The translations under genes were made by a program, and so were the position numbers. This document shows, one piece after another, positions 6,933-16,939 of a stretch of DNA of 64,000 nt. The notes under the pieces are model-generated. The model saw nothing but the letters and a program-made list of their open reading frames with translations, was not told the DNA's origin and did not search any database. The stretch is from Paenibacillus cremeus (GTDB lineage: Bacteria; Bacillota; Bacilli; Paenibacillales; NBRC-103111): assembly GCF_007786445.1 (NCBI RefSeq), contig NZ_VNJI01000001.1:343450-407449 (forward strand). The letters are read 5' to 3'. Every line of letters starts with the position of its first letter. Position 1 is the first letter of the stretch.

Positions 6933-9092
6933 ATGTGGCTAAAGGTGAACTTCCTTTTATTTTTAGTGACGCTTGGGTGCGGCGTGTATTGGTTTGCACA
7001 GGCGGTGGCGAGACGATGGCTGTACATCCGGCTCGGTCAGCCGAACGATCCCGTCGACGAGGGGGCACGAAGGCAGGGGCTTTCCGACTTTATGAAGCAG
7101 GTTTTCGGCCATCGAAAGCTGATGAAGGACCGGCGAAGCGGCTGGATGCATGGGGTTATTTTTTACGGCTTTATTGTGCTGCAGTTCGGCGCGCTAGACG
7201 TTATTTACAAAGGACTTTCGGGAGGCGGGACGTTTCCGCTATTCCGGTTTCAAGCGTTCAGCTTGATGCAAGAGCTGACGGTGGCGCTGGTGCTTCTGGC
7301 GATGCTGTATGCCGCGTTTCGGCGGTATGTGGAGCAGCTGCCTCGGCTGAAGCGGGGCTGGAAGCCTAGTTTAGTGGTGTTTTTTATCTTCTTTTTGATG
7401 CTGTCGGTGCTGCTCTCGCTCACCTTCGACCGCGTCGTGCAAGGGCTGGCGCCGTCGGGATACGCTCCGATTTCGTCGTTTTTGGCCGCCGGGTTTCAGG
7501 GCCTGTCGGGGGAAGCGGCGCTGGTGCTATTTTACGTGTGCTGGTGGATGCATTTGCTTATTCTTCTAGCCTTCCTCGTGTACGTTCCCCAGTCGAAGCA
7601 TTTTCACATCATTTCGGCACCGGTCAATTTGTGGCTGAAGCGGGGAGGCGGCAAGACCCATCCTTTAAAAGCCTTGGATCTGGAAGAGGAGGATACGGAG
7701 ACGTTCGGTGTCGGCCGGATCGAGGATTTTTCACAAAAGCAGATGCTGGACTTTTACGCCTGCGTGGAATGCGGACGCTGCACGAATGTGTGCCCCGCCT
7801 CGAATACGGGGAAGGTGCTGTCGCCGATGCATTTGATCACGAAGCTGAGGGACCATTTGACCGAAAAAGGAGCGGCCGTCACCTCCAAATCGCCTTGGGT
7901 GCCTGCGTTCGCCTTTACCGATCATGAACAGGTGCGAGCACATCGTATGGTTGAGGGCATGGAGTGGACCGAAGTACAAGGTTCTTTGATTACGGATATC
8001 CGGCCAACGGTGGGGTGGCAGCAGGCCTCCTGGCAAACCCAAACGGAAACGCGCCCCGAGGAGCTCGAGCTGATCGGCGATGTAATGACGGAGGGTGAAA
8101 TTTGGGCTTGCACGACGTGCCGCAACTGCGAGGATCAATGTCCGGTCGGCAACGAGCACGTGGATAAAATTATCGACCTACGGCGGCATCTCGTGCTGAT
8201 GCAGGGCAGTGTACCGACGGACGGCCAGCGGGCGATGCAAAATATCGAGCGGCAGAGCAATCCTTGGGGGTTGAACCGGAACGACCGGGCGAACTGGCGC
8301 AGCGATTTGGAGGCTCTGGGGATCAACGTGCCCACAGTGAAGGAGAATCCGAAGTTTGACTATTTGCTGTTTGTCGGCTCGATGGGCTCCTACGATCTGC
8401 GAAGCCGTAAAATCACGGTCGCGCTAGTGAGGCTGCTTCGGGAAGCTGGCGTCAATTTTGCCATTTTGGGCACCGAGGAAAAAAATTCAGGGGATACCCC
8501 GCGCCGAATGGGCAATGAATTTTTGTTTCAGCAGCTGTGCCAGGAGAACATCGAGACGTTTCAAAGATATCGCGTCCGACGCATTGTGACCGCCTGCCCG
8601 CATACGTACAATACGCTGAAAAATGAGTATCCGGATTTCGGCCTGAAGGGCGTGGAGGTGCTGCATCATACCGAGCTGCTTGCGAAGCTGCTTGCGGAAG
8701 GAAGACTGAAGCCGGAGGCTCGCGTGCGGGAGCGGATCACGTACCACGATTCCTGTTATTTGGGCCGGTACAACGGGGTGTATGAGCAGCCCCGGGATAT
8801 TTTGCGGGCCATTCCGGGCGTGGAGCTGGTGGAGATGGAGCGCTCCCGCGAAAATGGCATGTGCTGCGGCGCTGGCGGCGGCATGATGTGGATGGAGGAG
8901 GCCGGCGGCAAGCGGGTGAACCAAGCGCGTACCGAGCAGGCGCTGCTGACGAAGCCGACGGTCATTTCGAGCGCGTGCCCGTACTGCCTGACGATGATGG
9001 AGGACGGGACGAAGCTGAAAAACGTCGAGGATCGCGTTCAAGCGAAGGATGTTGCCGAGCTGCTGGCTCGGTCAGTGTTTGGGGAGGCGTAG
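6933..9092 (+). CDS. fadF: FadF-like iron-sulfur oxidoreductase for fatty-acid oxidation
   Basis: A 719-residue membrane protein. The first 240 residues hold about five or six membrane helices. Two ferredoxin-type cysteine clusters follow: 'CVECGRCTNVCP' near residue 275 and 'CTTCRNCEDQCPVGNEH' near residue 390. The C-terminal half has two CCG-type modules ('ACPHTYNTLKNEYPDFG' and 'YHDSCYLGRYNGVYEQPR' with 'CCGAGGGMMW'). This is the architecture of B. subtilis FadF (YwjF), thought to pass electrons from the electron transfer flavoprotein to the membrane quinone pool. It sits head-to-head with etfB-etfA and upstream of fadN, which fits that role. An ACGGAGG site precedes the ATG. Confidence 0.9.
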   Translation: MWLKVNFLLFLVTLGCGVYWFAQAVARRWLYIRLGQPNDPVDEGARRQGLSDFMKQVFGHRKLMKDRRSGWMHGVIFYGFIVLQFGALDVIYKGLSGGGTFPLFRFQAFSLMQELTVALVLLAMLYAAFRRYVEQLPRLKRGWKPSLVVFFIFFLMLSVLLSLTFDRVVQGLAPSGYAPISSFLAAGFQGLSGEAALVLFYVCWWMHLLILLAFLVYVPQSKHFHIISAPVNLWLKRGGGKTHPLKALDLEEEDTETFGVGRIEDFSQKQMLDFYACVECGRCTNVCPASNTGKVLSPMHLITKLRDHLTEKGAAVTSKSPWVPAFAFTDHEQVRAHRMVEGMEWTEVQGSLITDIRPTVGWQQASWQTQTETRPEELELIGDVMTEGEIWACTTCRNCEDQCPVGNEHVDKIIDLRRHLVLMQGSVPTDGQRAMQNIERQSNPWGLNRNDRANWRSDLEALGINVPTVKENPKFDYLLFVGSMGSYDLRSRKITVALVRLLREAGVNFAILGTEEKNSGDTPRRMGNEFLFQQLCQENIETFQRYRVRRIVTACPHTYNTLKNEYPDFGLKGVEVLHHTELLAKLLAEGRLKPEARVRERITYHDSCYLGRYNGVYEQPRDILRAIPGVELVEMERSRENGMCCGAGGGMMWMEEAGGKRVNQARTEQALLTKPTVISSACPYCLTMMEDGTKLKNVEDRVQAKDVAELLARSVFGEA

Positions 9093-9146
9093 GGTGAGTG
9101 TTTGAAAAAGAAACTAGGAGCTTTTGGAAGCTGGAGGTGCAAACCA

Positions 9147-11552
9147 ATGAGCATAAGCAAACCTATCCGCAAGGCGGCGGTCATCGGTTCGGGTGTCATG
9201 GGCTCGGGGATTGCCGCGCATTTGGCCAATTGCGGGATCGAATGCCTGCTGCTGGATCTGGTGCCGAAGCAGCTAACGGTGGAGGAGACGGCCAAGGGGC
9301 TGACGCTGGAGCATCCGGCGGTGCGCAACAGGCTGGCTGCCGGTGCCATTGCAAGGCTGGCGAAGCAGAAGCCGGCGCCGCTCTATGACGATAGCTTTGC
9401 GAAGCGGATCACGCCGGGCAATATTAGCGATCATTTGGCGCAGATTGCCGGGGTCGACTGGGTGATCGAGGTCATCGTCGAAAACCAGCAGGCCAAACAG
9501 GACCTGCTCGCCCAAATCGAGCTCCATTGGAAGCCGGGAACGTTCGTTACTACGAACACCTCAGGCATTTCGGTGAATGCGATGTCGGCGGGGTGCGGGG
9601 AGGCGTTCCGGCGTCATTTTCTGGGCACGCATTTCTTCAACCCGGCCCGCTATATGAAGCTGCTGGAGTTCATTCCTGGCGAGCATACGGACCCGGAGGT
9701 GGTGGCGGGGCTGAAGCAGTTTTGCGAAACGCGTCTGGGCAAAACGGTGGTGATCGCCAAGGATACGCCGAATTTTATCGCCAACCGGATCGGCACGTAC
9801 GGGCTGCTCGTCACGCTGCAGGAGATGGTAGACAACGGCTTCCGCATCGAAGAGGTAGACGCCGTCACCGGGCCTGCCATGGGGCGGCCGAAAAGCGCGA
9901 CCTTCCGCACGCTCGATCTCGTCGGTCTGGATACATTCATGCATGTGGCGAATAACGTGTTTACGAATGTGAGCGATCCGCAAGAAAAAGCGGTGTTTGA
10001 CGTCCCGAACGTGCTGAAAACGATGGTCGAGCGCGGCTGGCTCGGGGAAAAAGCGGGGCAGGGCTTCTATTTGAAGCAAAAGGGAGCGGACGGGGGCAGT
10101 GTCATTTTGTCGCTGGATTTGGCGGCGATGGCATATGTTCCTCAACGTAAGGTGGCGTCGGTATCACTGGATGCAGCCAAACGCGCCAAAGGTGCGGGGG
10201 CACGCACGAAAGCGCTGATCGAAGCGGGGGATAAGTACTCCCTGCTCGCGTGGAACATTTTGAAAAAGGTGCTGCTCTACTCGGCTGACAAGGTGGGGGA
10301 AATTGCAGGCTCGATCCATGAGATCGACGAGGCGATGAAGTGGGGCTTTAACTGGGAGCTCGGGCCTTTCGAAACCTGGGACGCGATCGGGCTGGCGAAG
10401 TCGGTGGAGCGGATGGAGGCGGAGGGCGATTCCGTGCCGGCTTGGGTGAAGGCGTGGATTGCCGAGGGGCATGCGGCGTTTTATGAGAAGCGGGATGGCG
10501 GGCGGTTTTTCGTGCACGACGGGCAGCTTCGCAAGCTGGAGATGCCGCCGGAGGCGATTTCGCTTCGTGAGCTGAAGGAGCAGGGCCGGGTGGTGCGGTC
10601 CAACAGCGGCGCGAGCTTGATCGATCTGGGCGACGGGGTCGCGTGCCTGGAGTTCCATTCGCCGAACAATGCGATTGGCGCGGATATTTTGCATATGATC
10701 CGGCAGAGTACGGAGGCGGTGCGGGACGGTTTTGACGGGCTGGTGATTGCAAATCAGGGCAAAAATTTTTGCGTCGGCGCGAACCTCGTGATGCTGCTGA
10801 TGGAGGCGCAGGACGGAGAGTGGGATGAAATTGACGGGATTATCCGGCTGTTTCAAAGCACGATGTACCGCTTGAAGCGGTTCGAGAAGCCGGTAGTGGC
10901 GGCGCCCCACCGCATGACGCTGGGCGGGGGCGTGGAGGCGTGCATGCCGGCGGATCAAGTGATCGCTTCCGCGGAGACCTATTACGGGCTCGTCGAGGTC
11001 GGCGTGGGCCTGATCCCCGCAGGGGGCGGCTGCAAGGAGCTGGCGCTTAGAGCGAGTCTTAGCGCGACGCATCCGGAAGCGGATATTCAGCCGTATGTGA
11101 ACCGCGCTTTCGAGACGATCGGCCTCGCGAAGGTGTCAACCAGTGGGCATGACGCGATCCGGATGGGGCTGATGCGGCCCGGCGACCGGGTCGTGACGAA
11201 TCCGGATCATCAGATCTATGAGGCGAAGCAGGCGGTTTTACGCTTGGTGCAAGCGGGCTACGAGCCGGAGCGCGAGGAGAAGTTCCGCGTGGCGGGCGCC
11301 GACGGCAAATCGGTGCTGCTCACCGGCGCGCAGGCGATGCGCCACGGCGGCTACATCAGTGAGCACGATCTGAAGATCGCGGCGAAGCTTGCGCATGTGC
11401 TCGCTGGCGGCGATGTCCCGGCGGGGACGCTGGTGACCGAGCAATATTTGCTCGAGCTGGAGCGTGAGGCGTTCCTCAGCCTCTGCGGCGAGCCAAAGAC
11501 GCAGCAGCGGATGCAGCACATGCTGACGAAGGGCAAGGCGCTGCGGAATTAG
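9147..11552 (+). CDS. fadN: 3-hydroxyacyl-CoA dehydrogenase/enoyl-CoA hydratase
   Basis: An 801-residue bifunctional enzyme of the B. subtilis FadN (YusL) type. The N-terminal NAD-binding domain starts with 'AAVIGSGVMGSGIAAHLAN'; the two 3-hydroxyacyl-CoA dehydrogenase domains end near residue 480, and a crotonase domain follows ('NQGKNFCVGANLVMLL', 'AAPHRMTLGGGVEACMPAD', 'ETYYGLVEVGVGLIPAGGG'). It carries out the hydration and NAD-dependent oxidation steps of beta-oxidation. I chose the ATG at 9147, which follows a GGAGGTG site; the frame is open 45 bases further up. It lies 54 bases after fadF. The fadN-fadA gap, normally short in this operon, is filled by repeat array 2. Confidence 0.93.
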   Translation: MSISKPIRKAAVIGSGVMGSGIAAHLANCGIECLLLDLVPKQLTVEETAKGLTLEHPAVRNRLAAGAIARLAKQKPAPLYDDSFAKRITPGNISDHLAQIAGVDWVIEVIVENQQAKQDLLAQIELHWKPGTFVTTNTSGISVNAMSAGCGEAFRRHFLGTHFFNPARYMKLLEFIPGEHTDPEVVAGLKQFCETRLGKTVVIAKDTPNFIANRIGTYGLLVTLQEMVDNGFRIEEVDAVTGPAMGRPKSATFRTLDLVGLDTFMHVANNVFTNVSDPQEKAVFDVPNVLKTMVERGWLGEKAGQGFYLKQKGADGGSVILSLDLAAMAYVPQRKVASVSLDAAKRAKGAGARTKALIEAGDKYSLLAWNILKKVLLYSADKVGEIAGSIHEIDEAMKWGFNWELGPFETWDAIGLAKSVERMEAEGDSVPAWVKAWIAEGHAAFYEKRDGGRFFVHDGQLRKLEMPPEAISLRELKEQGRVVRSNSGASLIDLGDGVACLEFHSPNNAIGADILHMIRQSTEAVRDGFDGLVIANQGKNFCVGANLVMLLMEAQDGEWDEIDGIIRLFQSTMYRLKRFEKPVVAAPHRMTLGGGVEACMPADQVIASAETYYGLVEVGVGLIPAGGGCKELALRASLSATHPEADIQPYVNRAFETIGLAKVSTSGHDAIRMGLMRPGDRVVTNPDHQIYEAKQAVLRLVQAGYEPEREEKFRVAGADGKSVLLTGAQAMRHGGYISEHDLKIAAKLAHVLAGGDVPAGTLVTEQYLLELEREAFLSLCGEPKTQQRMQHMLTKGKALRN

Positions 11553-11576
11553 GCGGTTGCCGTGAGGGTGCTGGCG

Positions 11577-11945
11577 AGGGAGTAAAGCGGGATTGCCGCT
11601 TTGGAGCGTGCCCGAGGGCCTGGGCGAGAGAGTAAAGCGGGATATCCGCTTTGGAGCGTGCCCGAAGGGCCCGGGAGGGTGAGTAAAGCGGCATATCCGC
11701 TTTGGAGTGTGCCCGAAGGGCCCGGGGCGAGTGCGTAAAGCGGGATTGCCGCTTTGGAGCGTGCCCGAGGGACTGGGCGAGTGCGTAAAGCGGGATTGCC
11801 GCTTTGGAGTGTGCCCGAAGGGCCCGGGCGAGCGTGTAAAGCGGAATATCCGCTTTGGAGTGTGCCCGAAGGGCCCGGGGCGAGTGAGTAAAGCGGGATT
11901 GCCGCTTTGGAGTGTACCCGCTGGCCCAAGGAGAGCGAGTAAAGA
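11577..11945. repeat. 51-bp tandem repeat array 2, between fadN and fadA
   Basis: Seven units and a trailing partial one, spaced 50-52 bp apart. Each has AAAGCGG, five variable loop bases (GATTG, GATAT, CATAT, AATAT) and CCGCTTT, with no exception in the arms, followed by TTGGAG(C/T)GTGCCCG and a variable GGGCCCGGG(C)GAGTGAGT part. The unit is clearly related to array 1, but the loop and the region after CCG differ, so the two arrays have diverged and been homogenised separately. The array begins about 25 bases after the fadN stop and ends at the fadA ribosome site; its last partial unit (AGTAAAG) abuts it. Confidence 0.9.
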
Positions 11946-11963
11946 AATGTGAGGTGAAACCAT

Positions 11964-13160
11964 ATGAGTACAAATCCCAGAGATCCGGTAATCGTGTCGA
12001 TCGTGCGGACGGCGGTGGGTAAGGCGAAGCGGGGCAGCCTTGCACAGACGCGGGCCGAGGATCTCGGCAAAGCAGTGCTGCAGGCGGCCGTCGATCGGGT
12101 GCAAGGACTGCGCAAGGAAGAGGTCGAGGACATCATCATCGGCTGCGCGATGCCGGAGGGGGAGCAGGGGCTCAACTTCGCGCGCATCATGTCGCTATAC
12201 GCGGGGTTTCCGGTGACGGTGCCGGCGCTGACGGTCAACCGGTTTTGCTCGTCGGGGCTGCAGACGATCGCCATGGCAGCGGAGCGCATACGGCTTGGCG
12301 ATGCGGATGTGATTATCGCCGGGGGCGTAGAGAGTATGAGCCACGTACCGATGGCCGGCTTCAAGCCGGCGCCCCACCCGTACCTGGCGGAGCATATGCC
12401 GCAGGTGTACATGGGCATGGGGCACACGGCGGAGCTGGTAGCGGAGCGCTTCGGCGTCTCGCGCGAGGCGCAGGATCAGTTCGCCGTCAGCTCGCACCGT
12501 AAGGCGGCGGAGGCGCTCCGGCAGGGACGGTTCAAGGAGGAGATCGTCCCCTTGACCGTCGCGATGGCGCAGTTTGACGAGCAGCACAGCAAGGTGACGA
12601 AGCGCGAGTTCGTCTTCGACACGGATGAAGGCGTACGAGCGGATACAACGGAGCAGGCGCTGAGCCGGCTGCAGCCGGCCTTCAAGCTCGGCGGCACGGT
12701 GACGGCGGGCAATGCCTCGCAGATGAGCGATGGAGCGGCGGCGGCGGTCGTCATGAGCCGGGAAAAAGCGGACGCGCTCGGCCTCACGCCGTTGGCCACG
12801 TTCCGCGCCTTTGCGCTGGCGGGCGTCGAGCCGGAAATTATGGGCGTCGGCCCGGTGGAGGCCATCCCGAAAGCGCTTCGCAGAGCTGGCCTCACGCTGG
12901 ACGACATTCAGCTCTTTGAGCTGAACGAGGCGTTCGCATCCCAGTGCCTGCACGTCGTGCGCGCGCTGGAGATCGACGAAACAAAGGTCAATGTCAACGG
13001 CGGCGCCATTGCGCTCGGCCACCCGCTCGGCTGCACGGGAGCGAAGCTCGCTACTACGCTGATCCATGAGCTGCGCCGCAGAGGCGGTGGATACGGCGTC
13101 GTGTCGATGTGTATCGGCGGCGGAATGGGGGCAGCGGGCGTATTCGAGGTTCATAGCTAA
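11964..13160 (+). CDS. fadA: acetyl-CoA C-acyltransferase (thiolase)
   Basis: A 398-residue thiolase, the last step of the beta-oxidation cycle (cleaves 3-ketoacyl-CoA with CoA). The acyl-accepting cysteine is Cys95 in 'NRFCSSGLQT'; the C-terminal catalytic motifs 'GGAIALGHPLGCTGAKL' and 'CIGGGMGAAGVFE' are intact. GAGGTG lies at a good distance from the ATG. It belongs to the fadN-fadA-fadE set known in Bacillus, but is pushed 411 bases from fadN by repeat array 2, so translational coupling to fadN is not possible. Confidence 0.95.
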   Translation: MSTNPRDPVIVSIVRTAVGKAKRGSLAQTRAEDLGKAVLQAAVDRVQGLRKEEVEDIIIGCAMPEGEQGLNFARIMSLYAGFPVTVPALTVNRFCSSGLQTIAMAAERIRLGDADVIIAGGVESMSHVPMAGFKPAPHPYLAEHMPQVYMGMGHTAELVAERFGVSREAQDQFAVSSHRKAAEALRQGRFKEEIVPLTVAMAQFDEQHSKVTKREFVFDTDEGVRADTTEQALSRLQPAFKLGGTVTAGNASQMSDGAAAAVVMSREKADALGLTPLATFRAFALAGVEPEIMGVGPVEAIPKALRRAGLTLDDIQLFELNEAFASQCLHVVRALEIDETKVNVNGGAIALGHPLGCTGAKLATTLIHELRRRGGGYGVVSMCIGGGMGAAGVFEVHS

Positions 13161-13354
13161 CATTGCTTACATTCGATGTAACGAGCATAACCAATAGCTG
13201 CCTTCCGAGCGCCTAATGTTGTTCAAAATCGGGGAGTGCAGCCAATAGTTGCTTCAAAAGCAGCTAGTACATGAAGCGTGCTTCAAATCCGTCCATCAGC
13301 ACGCTTTTGCACCCGCAGCCAAGCCATCGTCAACGAAGAAGGGAGAGGATCGGG

Positions 13355-15127
13355 ATGAGCCGCATCACAGGCGGAAGCTTCATCATAGAGGAGATCGACT
13401 GTCAGCAGGTGTTCACACCGGAGGATTTCACCGAGGAGCAGCGGATGATCGCTCAGACGACCGTCGATTTTGTTACCGGGGAGGTCGCTCCGCACGATGA
13501 AGCCATCGAAAAGCTAAACTACGAGCTGACGGTCGAGCTGCTCCACAAGGCTGGAGAGCTGGGCCTGCTCGGCGCGGATGTGCCGGAGGCGTATGGGGGC
13601 CTCGGCCTCGACAAAATCAGTTCGACGCTCATCGGCGAGAAGCTGTCGAAGGCGTCATCGTTCGCGCTCACTATCGGCGCGCATGTTGGCATCGGCACGC
13701 TGCCGATCGTCTACTTCGGCTCCGAGGAGCAGAAGCGGCGCTACCTGCCTAGGCTGGCGACCGGCGAGCTTATCGCCGCCTACTGCCTGACGGAGCCGTC
13801 CTCCGGGTCGGATGCGCTGGGCGCCAAAACGACCGCACGGCTGACGGAGGATGGGCAGCATTATATTTTGAACGGGGCAAAGCAGTTTATTACGAATGCG
13901 GGGTTTGCTGACGTATTTATCGTGTATGCAAAAGTAAACGGCACCGACTTCAGTACCTTCATTGTCGAGCGAACGATGGAGGGCGTGAGCGTCGGCCCCG
14001 AGGAGAAAAAAATGGGCATCAAGGGCTCCTCGACCCGCCCCCTCATTCTCGAGGATGTGAAGGTGCCCGTCGGAAACCTCCTTTGGGAAGCGGGCAAAGG
14101 CCATCTGATCGCCTTCAACATCCTGAACATCGGCCGTTACAAGCTGGCGGCGGGCTGCCTCGGGGCCTCCAAGGATGCCATAGAGCTGGCCTCGGAATAT
14201 GCCAATACAAGAAAGCAGTTCGGGCGCCCCATCTCGTCGTTTCCGCTCATCGGCCGCAAGCTCGCGGACATGAATATCCGCACCTTCGTGCTGGAGAGTA
14301 TGGTGTACCGTACGGGGGGGCTATTTGAAGACGGCCTGAGCGGCTTGGATCATACCGGTCCGCAGATCGGCGTCCAATCGGCCAAAGCGATCGCGGAATT
14401 TGCCATTGAATGCTCAATCAACAAGGTGTTTGGCTCGGAAACACTCAGCTTCGCGGTCGATGAGGGCGTTCAAATTCACGGCGGCTACGGCTTCATCCAA
14501 GAGTACAAAATCGAGCGCATGTACCGTGATTCGCGGATCAACCGGATTTTTGAGGGGACCAATGAAATCAACCGGCTGCTCATTCCCGGCACGCTGTTCA
14601 AACGGGCGCTCAAAGGCGAGCTGCCGCTCATGCAAAAGGCGGTGGCGCTGCAATCGGAGCTGATGGAGCTGATGCCGGCGGGGCAAACGTTCGACGGACC
14701 GCTGGAGCAGGAGGCGCATCTCCTCGCCATGACCAAAAAAATATTTCTCATGGTCGGGGCGCAGGCGGTTCAAAGCTACCAGATGGCGCTGGAGCAGGAA
14801 CAAGAAATTCTCGCCATCCTGGCCGATCTGATGATTGCCGTGTATGCCATGGAAAGCGCGCTGCTCCGCACGCAAAAGCTCCTCGCCGCCGTCGGGGAAG
14901 CGAAGGCGCTTAACGCCATACAGATGACAACAGCATACATCCATGACACGTTTACCAGTGTGGAGGCGTGGGCCAAAGAGGCGCTGTGCGCGATGGAGAC
15001 CGGCGATGTGCTGCGCACCCAGCTCTCGATTCTCAAAAAGCTGACGCGAACCGTCCCCGTCGACCGCATCGCCCTCAAAAAAACGATCGCCGCCCGAGTC
15101 ATCGAAGCTGAGAAGTACGTCGTTTAG
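13355..15127 (+). CDS. fadE: acyl-CoA dehydrogenase
   Basis: A 590-residue acyl-CoA dehydrogenase of the FadE (YusJ) type with the extra C-terminal helical domain. It makes the first double bond in beta-oxidation and hands electrons to EtfAB. Visible motifs: 'YCLTEPSSGSDALGAKTTA' (flavin region), 'LGASKDAIELASEYANTRKQ', 'QIHGGYGFIQEYKIERMYRD' and 'RIFEGTNEINRLL'. I chose the ATG at 13355, behind GGGAGAGG; an open frame extends 84 bases upstream, but its residues (TLLHPQPSHRQRR) do not look like a flavoenzyme. The 194-base gap from fadA holds no clear terminator. Confidence 0.93.
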   Translation: MSRITGGSFIIEEIDCQQVFTPEDFTEEQRMIAQTTVDFVTGEVAPHDEAIEKLNYELTVELLHKAGELGLLGADVPEAYGGLGLDKISSTLIGEKLSKASSFALTIGAHVGIGTLPIVYFGSEEQKRRYLPRLATGELIAAYCLTEPSSGSDALGAKTTARLTEDGQHYILNGAKQFITNAGFADVFIVYAKVNGTDFSTFIVERTMEGVSVGPEEKKMGIKGSSTRPLILEDVKVPVGNLLWEAGKGHLIAFNILNIGRYKLAAGCLGASKDAIELASEYANTRKQFGRPISSFPLIGRKLADMNIRTFVLESMVYRTGGLFEDGLSGLDHTGPQIGVQSAKAIAEFAIECSINKVFGSETLSFAVDEGVQIHGGYGFIQEYKIERMYRDSRINRIFEGTNEINRLLIPGTLFKRALKGELPLMQKAVALQSELMELMPAGQTFDGPLEQEAHLLAMTKKIFLMVGAQAVQSYQMALEQEQEILAILADLMIAVYAMESALLRTQKLLAAVGEAKALNAIQMTTAYIHDTFTSVEAWAKEALCAMETGDVLRTQLSILKKLTRTVPVDRIALKKTIAARVIEAEKYVV

Positions 15128-15165
15128 CGCCTGCTAGCTGTGCATCCTACAACAGGAGAATCGGG

Positions 15166-16869
15166 GTGGTCGTGATGGCCGATAAACCGTGGATCAAGCA
15201 TTATCCCAGTGAGGTACCGCTGACCTATGATTACCCGAAACGGAATTTGGCCCATTTGTTAACGGATTCTGCCGCAGCTTACCCGAACCAGCTGGCTATC
15301 GATTTTTTAGGGAAAAAAATGACCTACCAGCAGCTCCACGAATCGTCCTGCCGCTTTGCCCAGGCCCTGAAGCATCTGGGGGTGAGTAAAGGGGACCGCG
15401 TCGCCATTATGCTTCCGAACTGCCCGCAGACGGTGATCGCATATTTCAGTATCCTGATGATCGGAGGGATTGTCGTGATGACGAACCCGCTCTACACGCC
15501 TCGCGAGCTCGAGCACCAGCTGAAGGATGCCGGGGTGAAGGTGATGGTGACGCTGGATTTGCTTTTTGAGCGCGTCTCCAAGGTGGTTCAGCCGACCGGC
15601 ATTCGCCAGCTGATCGTCACTTCGATAAAGGATTACCTGCCGTTTCCGTCCAATCTTTTGTACCCGCTGAAAGCGAAAAGGGATGGCGTGAAGCGTGACG
15701 TGGTGTATGGCGACGGCGTGTATGCCTTTACCAAGCTGCTTAGCCGGTTTGAGCCTGTTCCTTGTCTGGAGGAGGTCGATGCGGAGCGGGATTTGGCGGC
15801 GATTCAATATACGGGCGGGACGACTGGGGTTGCCAAAGGGGTCATGCTGACCCACTATAACCTCGTGGCCAATACGATTCAAAACCGGCTTTGGAGCTAC
15901 CGCTTGAAGCAGGCGGGGGAGGTGTACTTGGTTGCGCTTCCGTTTTTCCACGTGTTTGGGCTGACGGTGCTGCTCAATCAAGGGGTGTATTTGGCGTCGA
16001 AGCTGGTGCTCCTTCCGCGGTTCGAGATCGGGCAGCTGCTGGAAACCATTCGCCGGACGAAGCCAACGATGTTCCCCGGCGCACCGACGATGTACATCGC
16101 GATGATTCATCATCCGGAGATCGATGAGTACGATTTGTCTTCCCTAAAGGTATGCGTCAGCGGTGCGGCTCCCCTGCCTCTGGAGGTGCAGCAGCGATTT
16201 GAAGCCCTGTCGGGCAGCCGGCTCATCGAAGGCTATGGGCTGACGGAAGCGTCGCCGGTTACGCATGTCAACAACATTTGGGAGCTGCGCAAAAGCAGCT
16301 CGATCGGCATTCCCTATCCGGACACTGACGCGCGTGTGGTGGATGCGGAGACGGGGGAGGAGTTGCCTGTCGGCGAGGTCGGGGAGCTGACGGTGCGCGG
16401 CCCGCAGGTGATGATGGGCTACTGGAACCGGCCCGAGGAGACGGCTAAGACGGTGAAGGACGGATGGCTGTATACGGGTGATATGGCGCGGATGGATGAG
16501 GACGGTTTTTTTTACATTGTGGATCGGCGCAAGGATTTAATCATTGCAGGAGGGTACAATATTTATCCGCGTGAGGTGGAGGAGGTGCTGTTCGAGCATC
16601 CGGAGGTGGAGGAGGCCGCCGTGGCCGGAGTGAAGGATGCATACCGGGGGGAAACCGTGAAGGCGTACATCGTGCTGAAAAAAGACAGCGACGCCGATAG
16701 CGAGGAGCTGGGGCAATGGTGCCGGGAGCGATTGGCGGCTTATAAGGTGCCCCGGATTTACGAGTTCCGAGACAGCCTGCCGAAGTCGATGGTGGGCAAG
16801 GTGCTTCGGCGGAAGCTGCTGGAGGAGGAGGCGGAGCGGGCGAAGGAGGATGCGCCGGATTCGTCTTGA
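15166..16869 (+). CDS. fadD: long-chain fatty acid-CoA ligase
   Basis: A 567-residue AMP-forming ligase that activates fatty acids to acyl-CoA. Adenylation motifs are complete: 'IQYTGGTTGVAKGVMLTH', 'EGYGLTEASPV', 'YTGDMARMDEDGF', 'DRRKDLIIAGGYNIYPREVE' and the catalytic lysine region 'LPKSMVGKVLRRKL'. An AGGAG site at 15154-15158 sits 7 bases before the GTG at 15166; the ATG at 15175 is the alternative start. It follows fadE by 38 bases and supplies substrate to the pathway. In Bacillus the equivalent gene (lcfA) lies in a different fad operon, so its place here is a rearranged order. Confidence 0.92.
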   Translation: MVVMADKPWIKHYPSEVPLTYDYPKRNLAHLLTDSAAAYPNQLAIDFLGKKMTYQQLHESSCRFAQALKHLGVSKGDRVAIMLPNCPQTVIAYFSILMIGGIVVMTNPLYTPRELEHQLKDAGVKVMVTLDLLFERVSKVVQPTGIRQLIVTSIKDYLPFPSNLLYPLKAKRDGVKRDVVYGDGVYAFTKLLSRFEPVPCLEEVDAERDLAAIQYTGGTTGVAKGVMLTHYNLVANTIQNRLWSYRLKQAGEVYLVALPFFHVFGLTVLLNQGVYLASKLVLLPRFEIGQLLETIRRTKPTMFPGAPTMYIAMIHHPEIDEYDLSSLKVCVSGAAPLPLEVQQRFEALSGSRLIEGYGLTEASPVTHVNNIWELRKSSSIGIPYPDTDARVVDAETGEELPVGEVGELTVRGPQVMMGYWNRPEETAKTVKDGWLYTGDMARMDEDGFFYIVDRRKDLIIAGGYNIYPREVEEVLFEHPEVEEAAVAGVKDAYRGETVKAYIVLKKDSDADSEELGQWCRERLAAYKVPRIYEFRDSLPKSMVGKVLRRKLLEEEAERAKEDAPDSS

Positions 16870-16939
16870 TTTGGAGAACAGGAGTAGCTCAAGGATCGCG
16901 CATCATCGATCAAGTACCTAGCGAGGCGAGGTGAGTATG

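Noticed and set aside
12195..13163. 322-codon minus-strand open frame opposite fadA
   Set aside because: Antisense to a clear thiolase; Arg/His-rich composition typical of a GC-rich shadow frame.
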